The notes: generated from the sequence alone by a model not told the origin. Positions 46,814 through 56,903 are shown, numbered from the stretch's first letter. The stretch is DNA of 61,371 nt from Deltaproteobacteria bacterium (GCA_021777225.1 JAJYDQ010000014.1:1-61371); one strand, 5' to 3'. Made by a program: numbers and translations.

Positions 46814-47593
46814 GTGAAATCTCTGGTATGTCTTAAACAGGTCCCTGATACGGAGACACAGATCAAGGTTAACGCTGATGGGTCAGGGATTGTGACGGAC
46901 GGCATAAAATATGTCATCAATCCATACGATGAATTTAGTGTAGAAGAAGCGCTACGACTAAAGGAGAAATTTAAGGCCGGCGAGGTCGTAATACTCAGCA
47001 TAGGACCGGATAGATGCATGGAAGCTATACGAACAGCTCTCGCAATGGGAGCGGACCGTGGTGTTCACGTCTGCGATGACGCCGTGAACAGCGCTGATCC
47101 TTTCGTGATGGCTCAAACTCTGGCCGCAGTCGCTTCGAATCAGGAATTCGACATAATATTTTGCGGACATCGCGCTATTGATGACGACTTCGCAGAAACA
47201 GGGGCCATGTTGTCAGAATTGTTAAAGATCCCCCAAATCACCTTGGTGACCAAAATCAATGTTTCTGCTGACAAGAAATCAGTAATTTGCGAACGTGACA
47301 TAGAAGGTGGCAAAGAAACGGTAGAATCTCCCCTTCCCTGCGTCGTAACGTCTCAAAAGGGTCTTAATGAACCCAGATACGCTTCCCTCCCCGGGATTAT
47401 GAAAGCCAAGAAAAAACCGGTCGAGAAGAAATCACTTTCTGATCTTGGGTTCTCCCCGGAAACTAAACTTCAAGCCAAAAATTACTCCATGCCATCCGCT
47501 CGTCAGGCGGGCAAGAAATATGAAGGTATGGAGCCTCAGGATGCCGCCAAAACAGTGGTTCAGGCCCTACGATCCGAGGCTAAAGTAATTTAA
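46814..47593 (+). CDS. etfB: Electron transfer flavoprotein subunit beta
   Basis: Small subunit of ETF, which accepts electrons from acyl-CoA dehydrogenases. The 259 residues match the family, opening KSLVCLKQVPDTETQIKV, with the AMP/FAD-binding motif in GHRAIDDDFAETGAMLSELL and the later VTSQKGLNEPRYASLPGIMK recognition loop. The start is GTG with AGGAGA eight bases upstream. etfA follows after 51 bases. A possible electron donor, an acyl-CoA dehydrogenase, is only present as a relic at 60.3 kb. Confidence 0.95.
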   Translation: MKSLVCLKQVPDTETQIKVNADGSGIVTDGIKYVINPYDEFSVEEALRLKEKFKAGEVVILSIGPDRCMEAIRTALAMGADRGVHVCDDAVNSADPFVMAQTLAAVASNQEFDIIFCGHRAIDDDFAETGAMLSELLKIPQITLVTKINVSADKKSVICERDIEGGKETVESPLPCVVTSQKGLNEPRYASLPGIMKAKKKPVEKKSLSDLGFSPETKLQAKNYSMPSARQAGKKYEGMEPQDAAKTVVQALRSEAKVI

Positions 47594-47644
47594 ACATCGG
47601 CTACGATTTATCGATTGGTTTATTCGACATGGAGGCTTTATAAG

Positions 47645-48625
47645 ATGGCTAATGTATTGATATACGCCGAAATCAAGGCAGGTAAAATAAAGAAATCAGC
47701 GTTTGAACTTGCAAGTGAGGGCAGAAAGCTCGCCGACAAAATGGGAGGAGAGCTGACTGCGGCGCTCATAGGCCCTGGTCTGGAATCCTTCGCTCCTGAG
47801 TTGGCCAAATTTGGAGTTGACACCGTATACACAGTGGAGTCCCCAGAATTGGAAGGCTACAACTCCGAATATTTCGCTCAGGCTCTCGCTCATTTGATCT
47901 CAGAAACCAAACCTGAAGTCGTACTGATGAGTCATACAATGCAGGGCAAGGACCTTGCTCCCAGAACGGCAGCCAAACTTGGAGTTGGCGTAATGGCCGA
48001 CTGCGTTTCATTTTCTCTCGATGGTTCAACCCTAATTGGTAAACGTCCCATGTATGCTGGAAAATGTTTCGCCGAGTGGTCGGCGGCCAGTGCGCCTCAA
48101 ATCGCTACAGCCCGTCCCAACGTTCTGGAAACAGCGGAAACACCGAAGGCAGGGACTGTGTCCAGGATGGCTTTTACCGTTGACACAAGTAGGGTTACTT
48201 ATACCACTAAGGAACTTAACCTGGACACGAGCGGCAAGGTTGACCTTACAGAAGCTGAAATAATTGTTTCCGGCGGAAGAGGCATGGGTGGCCCCGATTA
48301 CACTCTGCTGGAGGAAATGTCCGCTATATTTGGATCAAGGGCTACAGTGGGAGCGTCCCGAGCTGCTGTCGACGCCGGCTGGAGGAAGCACTCGGATCAG
48401 GTAGGACAGACAGGCAAGACGGTAACGCCTAATCTTTACATCGCTTGTGGGATTTCCGGATCAATTCAGCATTTGGCAGGTATGGGCTCATCCAAGGTCA
48501 TCGTTGCAATAAACAAGGATACAGAAGCCCCAATTTTCACAAAGGCCGATTATGGAATAGTCGGCGATCTCTTTAAAGTGATCCCCGAGTTTAATAAAGA
48601 ACTAAAGGCCATTCTGGCTGAATAA
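47645..48625 (+). CDS. etfA: Electron transfer flavoprotein subunit alpha
   Basis: FAD-carrying subunit, 326 residues from the ATG at 47645 (GGAGG nine bases upstream; an upstream in-frame start at 47615 is unsupported). The C-terminal FAD domain shows SGGRGMGGPDYTLLEEMS, GASRAAVDAGW, QVGQTGKTVTPNLYIACGIS and SIQHLAGM, all family signatures. It has no ferredoxin extension, so it is the ordinary rather than the ferredoxin-fused form. Confidence 0.96.
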   Translation: MANVLIYAEIKAGKIKKSAFELASEGRKLADKMGGELTAALIGPGLESFAPELAKFGVDTVYTVESPELEGYNSEYFAQALAHLISETKPEVVLMSHTMQGKDLAPRTAAKLGVGVMADCVSFSLDGSTLIGKRPMYAGKCFAEWSAASAPQIATARPNVLETAETPKAGTVSRMAFTVDTSRVTYTTKELNLDTSGKVDLTEAEIIVSGGRGMGGPDYTLLEEMSAIFGSRATVGASRAAVDAGWRKHSDQVGQTGKTVTPNLYIACGISGSIQHLAGMGSSKVIVAINKDTEAPIFTKADYGIVGDLFKVIPEFNKELKAILAE

Positions 48626-48640
48626 TTCAAACTGATACAT

Positions 48641-48676
48641 AACTGGAGTGAGACAATTTGGGCTCTCACTCCAGTT
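48641..48676. terminator. Strong hairpin between etfA and cinA
   Basis: A perfect 13-bp stem (AACTGGAGTGAGA at 48641-48653 with TCTCACTCCAGTT at 48664-48676) and a 10-base loop, 16 bases after the etfA stop. The T-run is poor on both strands. It sits between convergent genes and probably limits transcription in both directions. Confidence 0.6.
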
Positions 48677-48726
48677 TAACCGCATTCCAAAGACATAGCC
48701 GTACATTTGTGAGGGCAAAAGGCTGA

Positions 48727-50004
48727 TCACAACTCCGTGCCGTGAAGGCTGATCCCGGTTAGTGATCTTCTAAGTGTGTCTAGCGCCTGAGTTGCAGCCA
48801 GAGTCTTTACCCAGTCCCGAGGACCGGGAAGGAGAAATCCTCTGCTCAAAACGCCATCAGCAGTCGCCATACCAACGTAAAATGTCCCGACCGGCTTTTG
48901 GGGGGTCCCGCCATCAGGTCCGGCGATCCCGGTCACTGAAAGGCCTATGTCGGCAAAACCCACAGATCGTGCGCCAATGGCCATCTCACGAGCGCACTGA
49001 TGTGAAACGGCCCCATGTTCCCGCAAAGTCTGTTCGGAAACCTTCAAAAGACTGGTCTTCATGTCGTTGGAATAACTCACAATTGATCCCTTGAAACATT
49101 GTGATGATCCAGGCACGCGGGTAACCAGTTCCCCGATCATACCCCCTGTGATTGATTCGGCCAAAGCAAGAGTAACGTTTCGCTCACGCAAGATGCCCAC
49201 CGTGACCTGTTCTATGCTTTGACCATCTGTAGAAATCACGTTCTTACCGATTCTATTCAGGATTATACCCAGCTTCTGAGCCAAAACATCCTCGACCGCT
49301 CGGGCGTCATCCCCTGAAACATCCAACCTCAACCGGATGACCGGAAATCTTGGCAGGAAGGCCAGATGAAATCCAGGCTCATCTATCGCCACGTCCTGTA
49401 ATATTTCAGCCAGCTTCGACTCAGATAACCCGTAGACCATGACCGTTTGCGAGCGGAAAATACTCTTGGGTTGACCAAACGTGCGAAATATCCTCGGTAT
49501 CCCCTGCTCCTTTAGCATGCGACCTAATTCCCTTGGAACTCCTGGGTAGAACATCGCTATTGAACCGTTTCGGTGGATCATGAATCCAGGGGCTGTGCCG
49601 TAATCATTAGGAATGGGGTCTGATCCCACGGGCAGCAACGCCTGCTTTCGGTTACTCTCCGCCATCGGTCTACCCCATTGGAGAAAACGGTCCTTGATTC
49701 GTTTGAACTGTAATTCATTCAAAGTTAATTCAACACCCAGCAGTCCGGCGACCGCTTCAGATGTTTTGTCATCTTCAGTGGGGCCCAAGCCACCAGAAAC
49801 CACAACCACCTTCGACATTCTCATCGCCCTGTCAATTTCATGGATCATTGCGGGAATATCATCTCCCACAGATGACATACCCCTTATTGATATCCCTACT
49901 GATCTGAGTTCCCTTGAAATTGTCTCACGGTTAGTGTCGGTTATGACGCCGTTAATGATTTCATTACCGATTGTAAGTATCCAAGCCTCTATAATCATGT
50001 TCAT
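48727..50004 (-). CDS. cinA: CinA family protein (MoaB-like domain plus nicotinamide-nucleotide amidase)
   Basis: A 425-residue two-domain protein. The N-terminal MoCF/MoaB-like domain (about 1-170: AWILTIGNEIINGVITDTN, SGGLGPTEDD) is associated with ADP-ribose hydrolysis. The C-terminal CinA/PncC domain (about 265-415: LALAESITGGMIGELVTRVP, SVTGIAGPDGGTPQKPVG) deamidates NMN to salvage pyridine nucleotides. Both signature regions are intact. No recA or competence genes are beside it; polA starts its message just upstream. Confidence 0.94.
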   Translation of the reverse strand: MNMIIEAWILTIGNEIINGVITDTNRETISRELRSVGISIRGMSSVGDDIPAMIHEIDRAMRMSKVVVVSGGLGPTEDDKTSEAVAGLLGVELTLNELQFKRIKDRFLQWGRPMAESNRKQALLPVGSDPIPNDYGTAPGFMIHRNGSIAMFYPGVPRELGRMLKEQGIPRIFRTFGQPKSIFRSQTVMVYGLSESKLAEILQDVAIDEPGFHLAFLPRFPVIRLRLDVSGDDARAVEDVLAQKLGIILNRIGKNVISTDGQSIEQVTVGILRERNVTLALAESITGGMIGELVTRVPGSSQCFKGSIVSYSNDMKTSLLKVSEQTLREHGAVSHQCAREMAIGARSVGFADIGLSVTGIAGPDGGTPQKPVGTFYVGMATADGVLSRGFLLPGPRDWVKTLAATQALDTLRRSLTGISLHGTEL

Positions 50005-50091
50005 GACAAGCCCTGATCTTTCTAAATAGATTACCTAATCATTTGTCGAGAAATTTAACTCATTTCCTGGGAATCAACTCCAATCAAGGGA

Positions 50092-52758
50092 TTAATGAGC
50101 TTCATCCCAATTATTGCCAACAGAAACATCTACAACAAGTGGAACTGACAATTCGTAAGCATGTTCCATCTCAAACCTTAAGAGATTGATCGCTGCGTCC
50201 ACATGATTCTCGTGAGCCTCCAGAACCAGCTCGTCGTGGACCTGAAGAATCAATTTTACGGGCAGGTTTTCGGCCTCCAGACGTTTGTGGACATTTATCA
50301 TTGCGACTTTCATCAAATCTGCGGCGCTACCCTGCATGGTGGTGTTTATTGCTATTCGCCTGGCGGCCTGCTGCGCCACCTTGTTAGGGTTTGTCAGGTC
50401 AGGCAGAAACCTTTTACGTCCAAGGATGGTTGTAACAAACCCGACACGGCTCGCCTCGTCCGGGACTTCTTCCATGTACTTCTTTACACCGGCATAGGTA
50501 AGGTAATAGTCCTCCAGATATTGTCTTGCAACCTTTAGACTGACACCGATCTGGTTTGACAATTTAAAAGCGCCCATTCCATAGATAATGCCAAAATTGA
50601 TTTCTTTTGCTTTTCTCCTCATTTCCGGCGTCACCAGTGACAAGGGCAGACCAAAAACGCTAGCGGCCGTTATCGAGTGAATGTCCTCGCCTGAATCAAA
50701 TGCTTCCAACAGCCTTTTGTCCTGCGACAAGTGGGCCATTATTCGAAGTTCTATCTGGGAATAATCCGCCGCTATAAAAACGTGGTCTTTATCTGGGACA
50801 AAAGCCTTGCGAATTTTACGTCCCTCCGGTGTTCGTATGGGAATGTTCTGTAAATTTGGATCAGAAGAGGAAAGCCTGCCGGTAGCGGCCACCGCCTGGT
50901 TGTAAGAAGTGTGAATGCGACCAGTCCTTGGGTTCACCAGGTTTATCAGGGAATCCGCATAGGTGGATTTAAGTTTAAAAATAGACCGGTATTCGAGAAT
51001 TTTCTTGGGCAGTTCGTGCTGAAACGCCAATTCTTCCAGTACAGCCAGTGAAGTGGATAGGCCGGTCTTGGTCTTTTTTGTCCCCTTGAGTCCCAATTTG
51101 TTGAACAAAATCTCGCCTACCTGCTGAGTCGAATTTATATTAAATTTTTCTCCCGCCAGATCATATATATCCTGTTCGATTTTCTTCAGATTTTCCCCGA
51201 ACTCTATTGACAATTTTTTTAAATAGTCCGAATCAATTCGCACTCCTGTCAATTCCATATCTGTCAGTACGGAGATAACCGGTAATTCTACATTCAGGAA
51301 AAGGTCTTCCAGTCCCGCTTCCAAAAGTCTTGGGGTCATTATCATAGACAGCCGGAAAGTGACGTCCGCGTCTTCGCACGAATATTCACTTGCCTGATCG
51401 ATGTCGACTTCCGCAAAGGATATCTGTTTCTTCCCTGTCCCAATCAAATCAGTTATAGGGATCATTTTATGCTCAAGATAAAATTCAGCCAGATCGTCCA
51501 GCGAATGACCCCTGCGAGAAGGGTCAAGCAAATAGGACGACAACATTGTGTCGCATACGACACCCCGGAGGTTCACACCTTCATTCTTTAATACGATCAT
51601 GTCGTACTTGATGTTTTGCCCTATTTTTTTTATCGCCGGATCTTCGAGGATAGGTTTAAGCATCATCAATGTTTCGCTCTTCGATAATTGAGGACCTTTG
51701 ATGTGACCTACTGGAAGATAATAAGCTTCACCCTCTTTGGCGCAAAGTGAAATTCCGACGAGTTCAGCCCAAACCGGAGCAATTGAAGTCGTTTCGAGAT
51801 CGACCGCAAAAAGCCCCCGAGTCCTGATTTCAGATATGATTGCGGGTAATTCCTGCAGGGTCATGACTGTTTTATAGCCTGAGAAATCGAGGTTTTTCAC
51901 CGCAGGCAGATCGTCGAGTAAGCGTTTAAATTCAAATTCCCTGAACATTTCCCTCAGAAGTTCCTGATTCGGTTCCAGCATGACCAGGTTTTCAATATCC
52001 ACATCAATTGGAACATCTTCATCAAGTTTAGCCAGGTCGTGACTAAGGAAAGCTTTGTCCCTGTTTGTAACGAGAGATTCACGGAGCTTTGGCTTGGTGA
52101 TCCTGTCCATCTGGTCATATATCTGCTGAAGAGATCCAAAGTCCTGAATCAGATTGGCGGCGGTTTTAGGGCCTACCCCTCTAACTCCGGGGATGTTATC
52201 CGATGAATCTCCCACCAGGGATAAATAATCCAGAATTTGTTCGGGAAGCACCCCAAATTTGTCTTTGACTCCCTTTGCATCATACAGGGCATCCTTCTGT
52301 GGGTCCCACATCGCTACCCCATCGCAAACAAGCTGCGTCAGATCTTTGTCGGCTGAAACAATCACCACCCCCCAGTTCAGCGATCTCGCCTTTTGAGTGA
52401 GCGTCGCGATAATATCGTCGGCTTCGTAGCCTGCAATACTCAGCATAGGCAATCTATACGCCTGGACCAGTTCCAGAATTTTGGGGATTTGAACAATCAG
52501 ATCCTGGGGAGCTTCGGGTCTGTTAGCCTTATATAAAGGATACATTTCATGACGAAAGGTTGGGCCCGGGGCGTCAAAGATCACTGCTATCCTGGCCGGG
52601 CTTTTGTCTTTAAGCGTTTTCATGATCATGTTGGTGAATCCAAAGATGGCTCCCGTCGGGAAACCCTTTGAATTGGAAAGACCACCCATCGCATGATAAG
52701 CGCGAAAGATGTAAGCGCTCCCATCAATCAAGTAGATTTCCTCGTTAGTTTTGCCCAT
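50092..52758 (-). CDS. polA: DNA polymerase I
   Basis: A repair and Okazaki-fragment polymerase, 888 residues from the ATG at 52758 (GAGAGG six bases upstream; the frame opens at 52839 with no such site). The 5'-3' nuclease domain (about 1-290) opens YLIDGSAYIFRAYHAMGG. The 3'-5' exonuclease domain keeps all acidic motifs (FAVDLETTS, NIKYD, YSCEDAD), so proofreading should be active. The polymerase domain has YSQIELRIMAHLS, RRKAKEINFGIIYGMGAF and LQVHDELVLE. Confidence 0.96.
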   Translation of the reverse strand: MGKTNEEIYLIDGSAYIFRAYHAMGGLSNSKGFPTGAIFGFTNMIMKTLKDKSPARIAVIFDAPGPTFRHEMYPLYKANRPEAPQDLIVQIPKILELVQAYRLPMLSIAGYEADDIIATLTQKARSLNWGVVIVSADKDLTQLVCDGVAMWDPQKDALYDAKGVKDKFGVLPEQILDYLSLVGDSSDNIPGVRGVGPKTAANLIQDFGSLQQIYDQMDRITKPKLRESLVTNRDKAFLSHDLAKLDEDVPIDVDIENLVMLEPNQELLREMFREFEFKRLLDDLPAVKNLDFSGYKTVMTLQELPAIISEIRTRGLFAVDLETTSIAPVWAELVGISLCAKEGEAYYLPVGHIKGPQLSKSETLMMLKPILEDPAIKKIGQNIKYDMIVLKNEGVNLRGVVCDTMLSSYLLDPSRRGHSLDDLAEFYLEHKMIPITDLIGTGKKQISFAEVDIDQASEYSCEDADVTFRLSMIMTPRLLEAGLEDLFLNVELPVISVLTDMELTGVRIDSDYLKKLSIEFGENLKKIEQDIYDLAGEKFNINSTQQVGEILFNKLGLKGTKKTKTGLSTSLAVLEELAFQHELPKKILEYRSIFKLKSTYADSLINLVNPRTGRIHTSYNQAVAATGRLSSSDPNLQNIPIRTPEGRKIRKAFVPDKDHVFIAADYSQIELRIMAHLSQDKRLLEAFDSGEDIHSITAASVFGLPLSLVTPEMRRKAKEINFGIIYGMGAFKLSNQIGVSLKVARQYLEDYYLTYAGVKKYMEEVPDEASRVGFVTTILGRKRFLPDLTNPNKVAQQAARRIAINTTMQGSAADLMKVAMINVHKRLEAENLPVKLILQVHDELVLEAHENHVDAAINLLRFEMEHAYELSVPLVVDVSVGNNWDEAH

Positions 52759-52859
52759 CATTAGCCTCTCGGAGTCGTCGAAACATTTCCCGCATCTGCG
52801 GCGCAATCGAATAAGACCTTGAATTGACCATATTATCACAGTATGGTAATTCCTTATAG

Positions 52860-52888
52860 TTGAAGTTGAGCTTCGTCCGTTTTATGTT
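52860..52888 (+). promoter_or_regulatory. Weak candidate promoter of the ferredoxin gene
   Basis: TTGAAG at 52860-52865 and TATGTT at 52883-52888, 17 bases apart, about 48 bases before the ferredoxin ATG. Only four of six bases match at each box. Confidence 0.3.
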
Positions 52889-52935
52889 AAACCGACCTGG
52901 TTCAAAAAAATTCTCACTAAAATGGAAGGTGTTTT

Positions 52936-53121
52936 ATGTTCGTGCCAAAGATTAATGACGAAAAATGCAAGCAGTGTGGTGAATGTATAGACGTTTGTCC
53001 CGCAGATGTTTTAGCCGCCAATGACTCCAAGACAGTCGTAGCAAACGCCGAGGACTGCCTCGGTTGCGAATCGTGCGTGTCTGTTTGTCCTGAAGAGGCC
53101 ATACAGGTCGATGAAGTTTGA
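52936..53121 (+). CDS. Small 2[4Fe-4S] ferredoxin
   Basis: A 61-residue clostridial-type bacterial ferredoxin with two complete cluster motifs, CKQCGECIDVCP at about 13-24 and CLGCESCVSVCP at about 43-54, and almost nothing else. It is a soluble low-potential electron carrier. GGAAGGT lies upstream of the ATG. It stands alone, divergent from polA, so its partner enzyme cannot be deduced from context. Confidence 0.95.
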   Translation: MFVPKINDEKCKQCGECIDVCPADVLAANDSKTVVANAEDCLGCESCVSVCPEEAIQVDEV

Positions 53122-53238
53122 GTCGTATTTTTGAATTAACCTGTAACTGAGTGGATGAGCTTGACTTTTAAATTTGAAAAATCGGCCAGGTTCATCCCCT
53201 CTTGACGAATATCCTGGAGTAATTTCTAGTGGAAGCCA

Positions 53239-53793
53239 ATGAACACTGCGCTCATATTGATCGACATCCAGAATGATTATTTCCCCGGCGGAAAGATGGA
53301 ACTCGAAGGAAGCATTGAAGCAAGCCTGTGCGCTAAAAGATTGTTACAATTCTTTAGGGACTCGAATCTCCCCATAGTCCACATTCAACACGTCAGTGTT
53401 CGGCCGGGAGCGACTTTCTTCATTCCAGACACAAAAGGGATCGAATTTCACGAAAACGTTGCGCCTCTGCCGCACGAAACCGTTATTCGAAAGAATTACC
53501 CGAACAGCTTCCGGGAAACATCCCTGTTGGATCATCTCGAAAAGGAATCAATAAAACGTCTTGTCATCACCGGAATGATGACTCACATGTGCGTGGACGC
53601 CACCGCCCGGGCTGCCTTTGATTATCGTTTTAAATGCGCTGTAGTCGCTGACGCCTGCGCGACAAAGTCACTCTCTTTTGAGAATGAGCTTATTCCTGGG
53701 GCGCATGTGCATGGGGCTTTTTTGGCGGCCCTCAATAACGTTTACGCAGACGTGATTACAACAGGGGATTTTCTTTCAAGGAATCTTGTATAG
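53239..53793 (+). CDS. Isochorismatase-family cysteine hydrolase
   Basis: A 184-residue alpha/beta hydrolase of the isochorismatase/nicotinamidase superfamily. The catalytic triad is visible: Asp in ALILIDIQNDYF, Lys in VIRKNYPNSF, and Cys in GMMTHMCVDATAR. The pre-Cys cis-peptide segment is GMMTH. The substrate is not predictable; amides, ureides and isochorismate are known in the family. It is a single gene, convergent with the permease gene. Confidence 0.9.
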   Translation: MNTALILIDIQNDYFPGGKMELEGSIEASLCAKRLLQFFRDSNLPIVHIQHVSVRPGATFFIPDTKGIEFHENVAPLPHETVIRKNYPNSFRETSLLDHLEKESIKRLVITGMMTHMCVDATARAAFDYRFKCAVVADACATKSLSFENELIPGAHVHGAFLAALNNVYADVITTGDFLSRNLV

Positions 53794-53865
53794 AAAATGA
53801 CTGGAAAATGTGCTTAATTGACTTACCGGGTCGAAACGCACATGATTGTCTTCATGATTCAATAG

Positions 53866-55056
53866 CTATTCATGGGACTTGTCGGCATGCTGTCCCTGAA
53901 GCGACGACCGGCTACAGCCTTCGGAACAGGAACACTTATGCCCATGATCGCTAACGCAAGAGCCGTCTCCTGATACCGAGCCCACATATGGCCTCAAGTG
54001 GTTCTTCCACAACGATCTCAGGATCAGTCCTCCCAGAATTAGCGCTGCGGCCCACTCGGACCATTCCCAAAAGGCCCCTCCTGTTGAGGCAAACCCTGTG
54101 CTAGCCATGGCGGAGATGCCCATTACACGGTAGATCAAGTCGGTTACAAACGCCATAAACAAAGAGCAAACGACTATTGATCCTATATAAATGCCAAGGG
54201 ATCGCTTACCAAGTATACCGACAACCATCGAGATAGTAGTCACATTTGTAGCTGGACCGGCCATGAGCATCACAAGCGCTGCCCCGGGGCTCATTCCCTT
54301 CATGACGAGAGCGGCCGCCACCGGAGTAGACAAAGTTGCGCACACATACATAGGACCACTAATAACTATGGCTAGCAGATATGAGCCAAGCCCTCCGCCC
54401 ATGACCCCTTTTACGAAAGAATCCGGTATAATTACGGTTATGATTCCGGCAAGCGCTATTCCAATCACGAACCACACAGCCAGGTCTTCCATGAGGTCGT
54501 CGAACGCGAATCTCATTCCAGCCCGAAGCCTCTCCAGAAAAGTGTGATGTCGGGCATGAAGCCAGGGATCACAACCGATGCCATCACAGCAAGCGTCGAC
54601 AATACAAGTCCGGTCTACAACGATGTCGCCACTCTCAATATATGACTTGCCTGTGAAATTCTCGATCAATCCTGCGCTCATTGCGCTGAAAAATGCAGTA
54701 ATCGGCCTCATTAAAGTCAGGACGGGGCCTAAAAGTGAATATGTCAGAGCTATGGAATCAATACCAGTCTCAGGTGTGGAAGTTAAAAAGGAAAGACACG
54801 CTCCATTATTCGCACCCTGTCTTTTGAGGCCCGCGACAGCGGGAACTACCCCACAGGAGCACAAAGGTATGGGAATGCCCAGCAACGAAGCATAAAGCAC
54901 TGACCTGAATCTACCCCGCTGCAAGTAGTTTGCGACTGAATCCACACTGATATATACGCGAATGATCCCCGCGATCAAAAAGCCGAAAAGGAGGTACAGA
55001 GAGGCTGCCTCCAGGATCCTCCATGATGACGCGAGAGATTGAAATATGATGTTCAT
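53866..55056 (-). CDS. SO_0444-type permease, putative metal efflux transporter
   Basis: A 396-residue membrane protein of the DUF318/ArsP-like permease family in its SO_0444 (Cu/Zn efflux) branch. Two halves of helices carry the motif GIPIPLCSCGVVPAVAGLKR and its partner SGPMYVCATLSTPVAAALV. Between them is a Cys/His-rich cytoplasmic loop (CIVDACCDGIGCDPWLHARH). The C-terminus is another Cys/His-rich tail with CVSDHGHKCSCSEGC. Both look like soft-metal-binding sites. The substrate metal is not decided by sequence; arsenic, copper or zinc are candidates. Confidence 0.87.
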   Translation of the reverse strand: MNIIFQSLASSWRILEAASLYLLFGFLIAGIIRVYISVDSVANYLQRGRFRSVLYASLLGIPIPLCSCGVVPAVAGLKRQGANNGACLSFLTSTPETGIDSIALTYSLLGPVLTLMRPITAFFSAMSAGLIENFTGKSYIESGDIVVDRTCIVDACCDGIGCDPWLHARHHTFLERLRAGMRFAFDDLMEDLAVWFVIGIALAGIITVIIPDSFVKGVMGGGLGSYLLAIVISGPMYVCATLSTPVAAALVMKGMSPGAALVMLMAGPATNVTTISMVVGILGKRSLGIYIGSIVVCSLFMAFVTDLIYRVMGISAMASTGFASTGGAFWEWSEWAAALILGGLILRSLWKNHLRPYVGSVSGDGSCVSDHGHKCSCSEGCSRSSLQGQHADKSHE

Positions 55057-55158
55057 AAATCCAATGTTCGGCAGTTATCTTCTCCTGTCAATGGGTTTAC
55101 ATCAATATGACGCCGGGGAAACTCAGCCAATGATTTCCGTCTCCTATCGACAGCAGGT

Positions 55159-56823
55159 TCAGAAATTAATTTTTTGCATGTTTTCCCTGATCATTTTTTT
55201 ATTTAACTTACCAACGCTAGTTTTGGGGATTTCTTCCACAATATGAAAACGATCCGGCACAGCCCACTTTGATATGATGCTCTGCTTTACAAACTCCATC
55301 ATAAATGCCCGGAGATCGTCCTCGGAAACCTTGTCATTAAAATCGGGATTCAGGATAACAAGCGCAACGGGCCGCTCACCCCATTTTTCGTCCGGGGCCC
55401 CTACTATTGCGGATTCGGAAACCGCTTCGTGACGACTCAGCAGGCTCTCCAGTTCTAGAGAGGAAATCCATTCTCCACCAGTTTTAATGGCGTCCTTTAG
55501 ACGATCCTTGATTTGGACATATCCTTCCGGGTCCATATCAGCCACATCACCGGTATGCAGCCGCCCACCCTGCCACAGTTCCTCCGACTTGTCCTGATTT
55601 TTGAAATACCCCTGAGTACACCAGGGCGTTCGCACCGTTATTTCACCCTGCGAACCGCCATCCATTGGCAGAAAAGCCCCGTCCTGATCGGTGATCTTAA
55701 GATCTACCAAAGGAATCGGAAAACCGGTTTTGGTCCTGACATCCAATTGGCGTTCCATGTCCCAGTCCATCATGTGAGGCTTCATGTTGGCGAGCGTGAG
55801 AATCGGGCAAGTTTCAGACATGCCATATCCGTGGAAAAGCTCAATACCCATCTCCAGAGCTGTCTTGGCTAAACCTCTAGGCAATGCCATTCCCCCGGTG
55901 TTGACCTTCAAGGATCGCAGGTCCATTTCTTTGGCCAGAGGATGATTGATCAACATGTGCAGGATTGTCGCCACGCAATGCGAGAAAGTAACTTTCTCCC
56001 TTTTGATCAGTTCCAAAATTCGTTCCGGAACGAACCTTCCCGGATATACCTGTTTGGCCCCCAGTAGTGTCGCTACATAGGGAAAACCCCAGGCATGCAC
56101 ATGAAACATGGGTGTAATGGGCATATAGACATCGCCGGATTGAAATCGTCCCGGCGCTGTCAAACCTGCTGTGGCGACTGATACCGCCAAGGTGTGCAAA
56201 ACAAGCTGGCGATGGCTGAAATAAACCCCTTTGGGGTCTCCAGTCGTGCCCGTTGTATAAAAAGTTGTGGCCTGAGCATTCTCGTCAAAATCAGGGAAAT
56301 CAAAGTTCTCGTCAGCTCCCAGCAACAATTTTTCATACTCGCTGGAAATTGGTAGACTTGTCGAAGGGGCATCCTTACCGTCTTCGATTAATACGTAAGA
56401 ATGGACTGTTTGCAAGCGGCCTGCAATCTCTTCCAGCATAGGAATAAAATCCCCGTGCGCCAGGACCACATCGTCTTCAGCGTGCTTCATGGTAAAGAGA
56501 ATCTGCTCTGGTGAAAGCCGAACATTCACGGTATGCAAAATAGCGCCCATCATTGGAACAGCGAAGAAACATTCCAGGTAGCGATGGGAATCCCAATCCA
56601 GCACAGCAACCGTGTCGCCAGGTTTGACCCCAAGAGATTTGAGCCCGGAAGCCAGTCGATGTATGCGCTTGTAGAATTCTCTGTATGTGAGTCTGACCTT
56701 GTCCTGATAAACTATTTCCTGATCTGGCGCATACAGGATTGGTGTAAGAAGCAGTTGCTTTATAAGTAACGGGTAAGAATATGCGGAAGGCGCTTTACTA
56801 ATCTTTCGAATCCCCTGAACCAT
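55159..56823 (-). CDS. Acyl-CoA synthetase (AMP-forming), fatty acid ligase type
   Basis: Activates a carboxylic acid to its CoA thioester, 554 residues from the ATG at 56823 (AGGAG nine bases upstream). The frame also begins at a TTG one codon earlier. The adenylation motifs are TTFYTTGTTGDPKGVYFSHR (A3), HGYGMSETCP (A5), LHTGDVADMDPEGYVQIKDR (A7-A8) and the C-terminal KTSVGKLNKK with the catalytic Lys. It groups with medium/long-chain FadD-like enzymes. The neighbouring binding protein at 56904 suggests uptake plus activation of the same acid, which is an inference. Confidence 0.93.
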   Translation of the reverse strand: MVQGIRKISKAPSAYSYPLLIKQLLLTPILYAPDQEIVYQDKVRLTYREFYKRIHRLASGLKSLGVKPGDTVAVLDWDSHRYLECFFAVPMMGAILHTVNVRLSPEQILFTMKHAEDDVVLAHGDFIPMLEEIAGRLQTVHSYVLIEDGKDAPSTSLPISSEYEKLLLGADENFDFPDFDENAQATTFYTTGTTGDPKGVYFSHRQLVLHTLAVSVATAGLTAPGRFQSGDVYMPITPMFHVHAWGFPYVATLLGAKQVYPGRFVPERILELIKREKVTFSHCVATILHMLINHPLAKEMDLRSLKVNTGGMALPRGLAKTALEMGIELFHGYGMSETCPILTLANMKPHMMDWDMERQLDVRTKTGFPIPLVDLKITDQDGAFLPMDGGSQGEITVRTPWCTQGYFKNQDKSEELWQGGRLHTGDVADMDPEGYVQIKDRLKDAIKTGGEWISSLELESLLSRHEAVSESAIVGAPDEKWGERPVALVILNPDFNDKVSEDDLRAFMMEFVKQSIISKWAVPDRFHIVEEIPKTSVGKLNKKMIRENMQKINF

Positions 56824-56903
56824 CAAACAAACTCCTGGTGTATCTCTTTTTGCCTAAACTCACCGAGCCAGAACTAAAAGGCCACTAATCCTGGTAATTT
56901 ACA

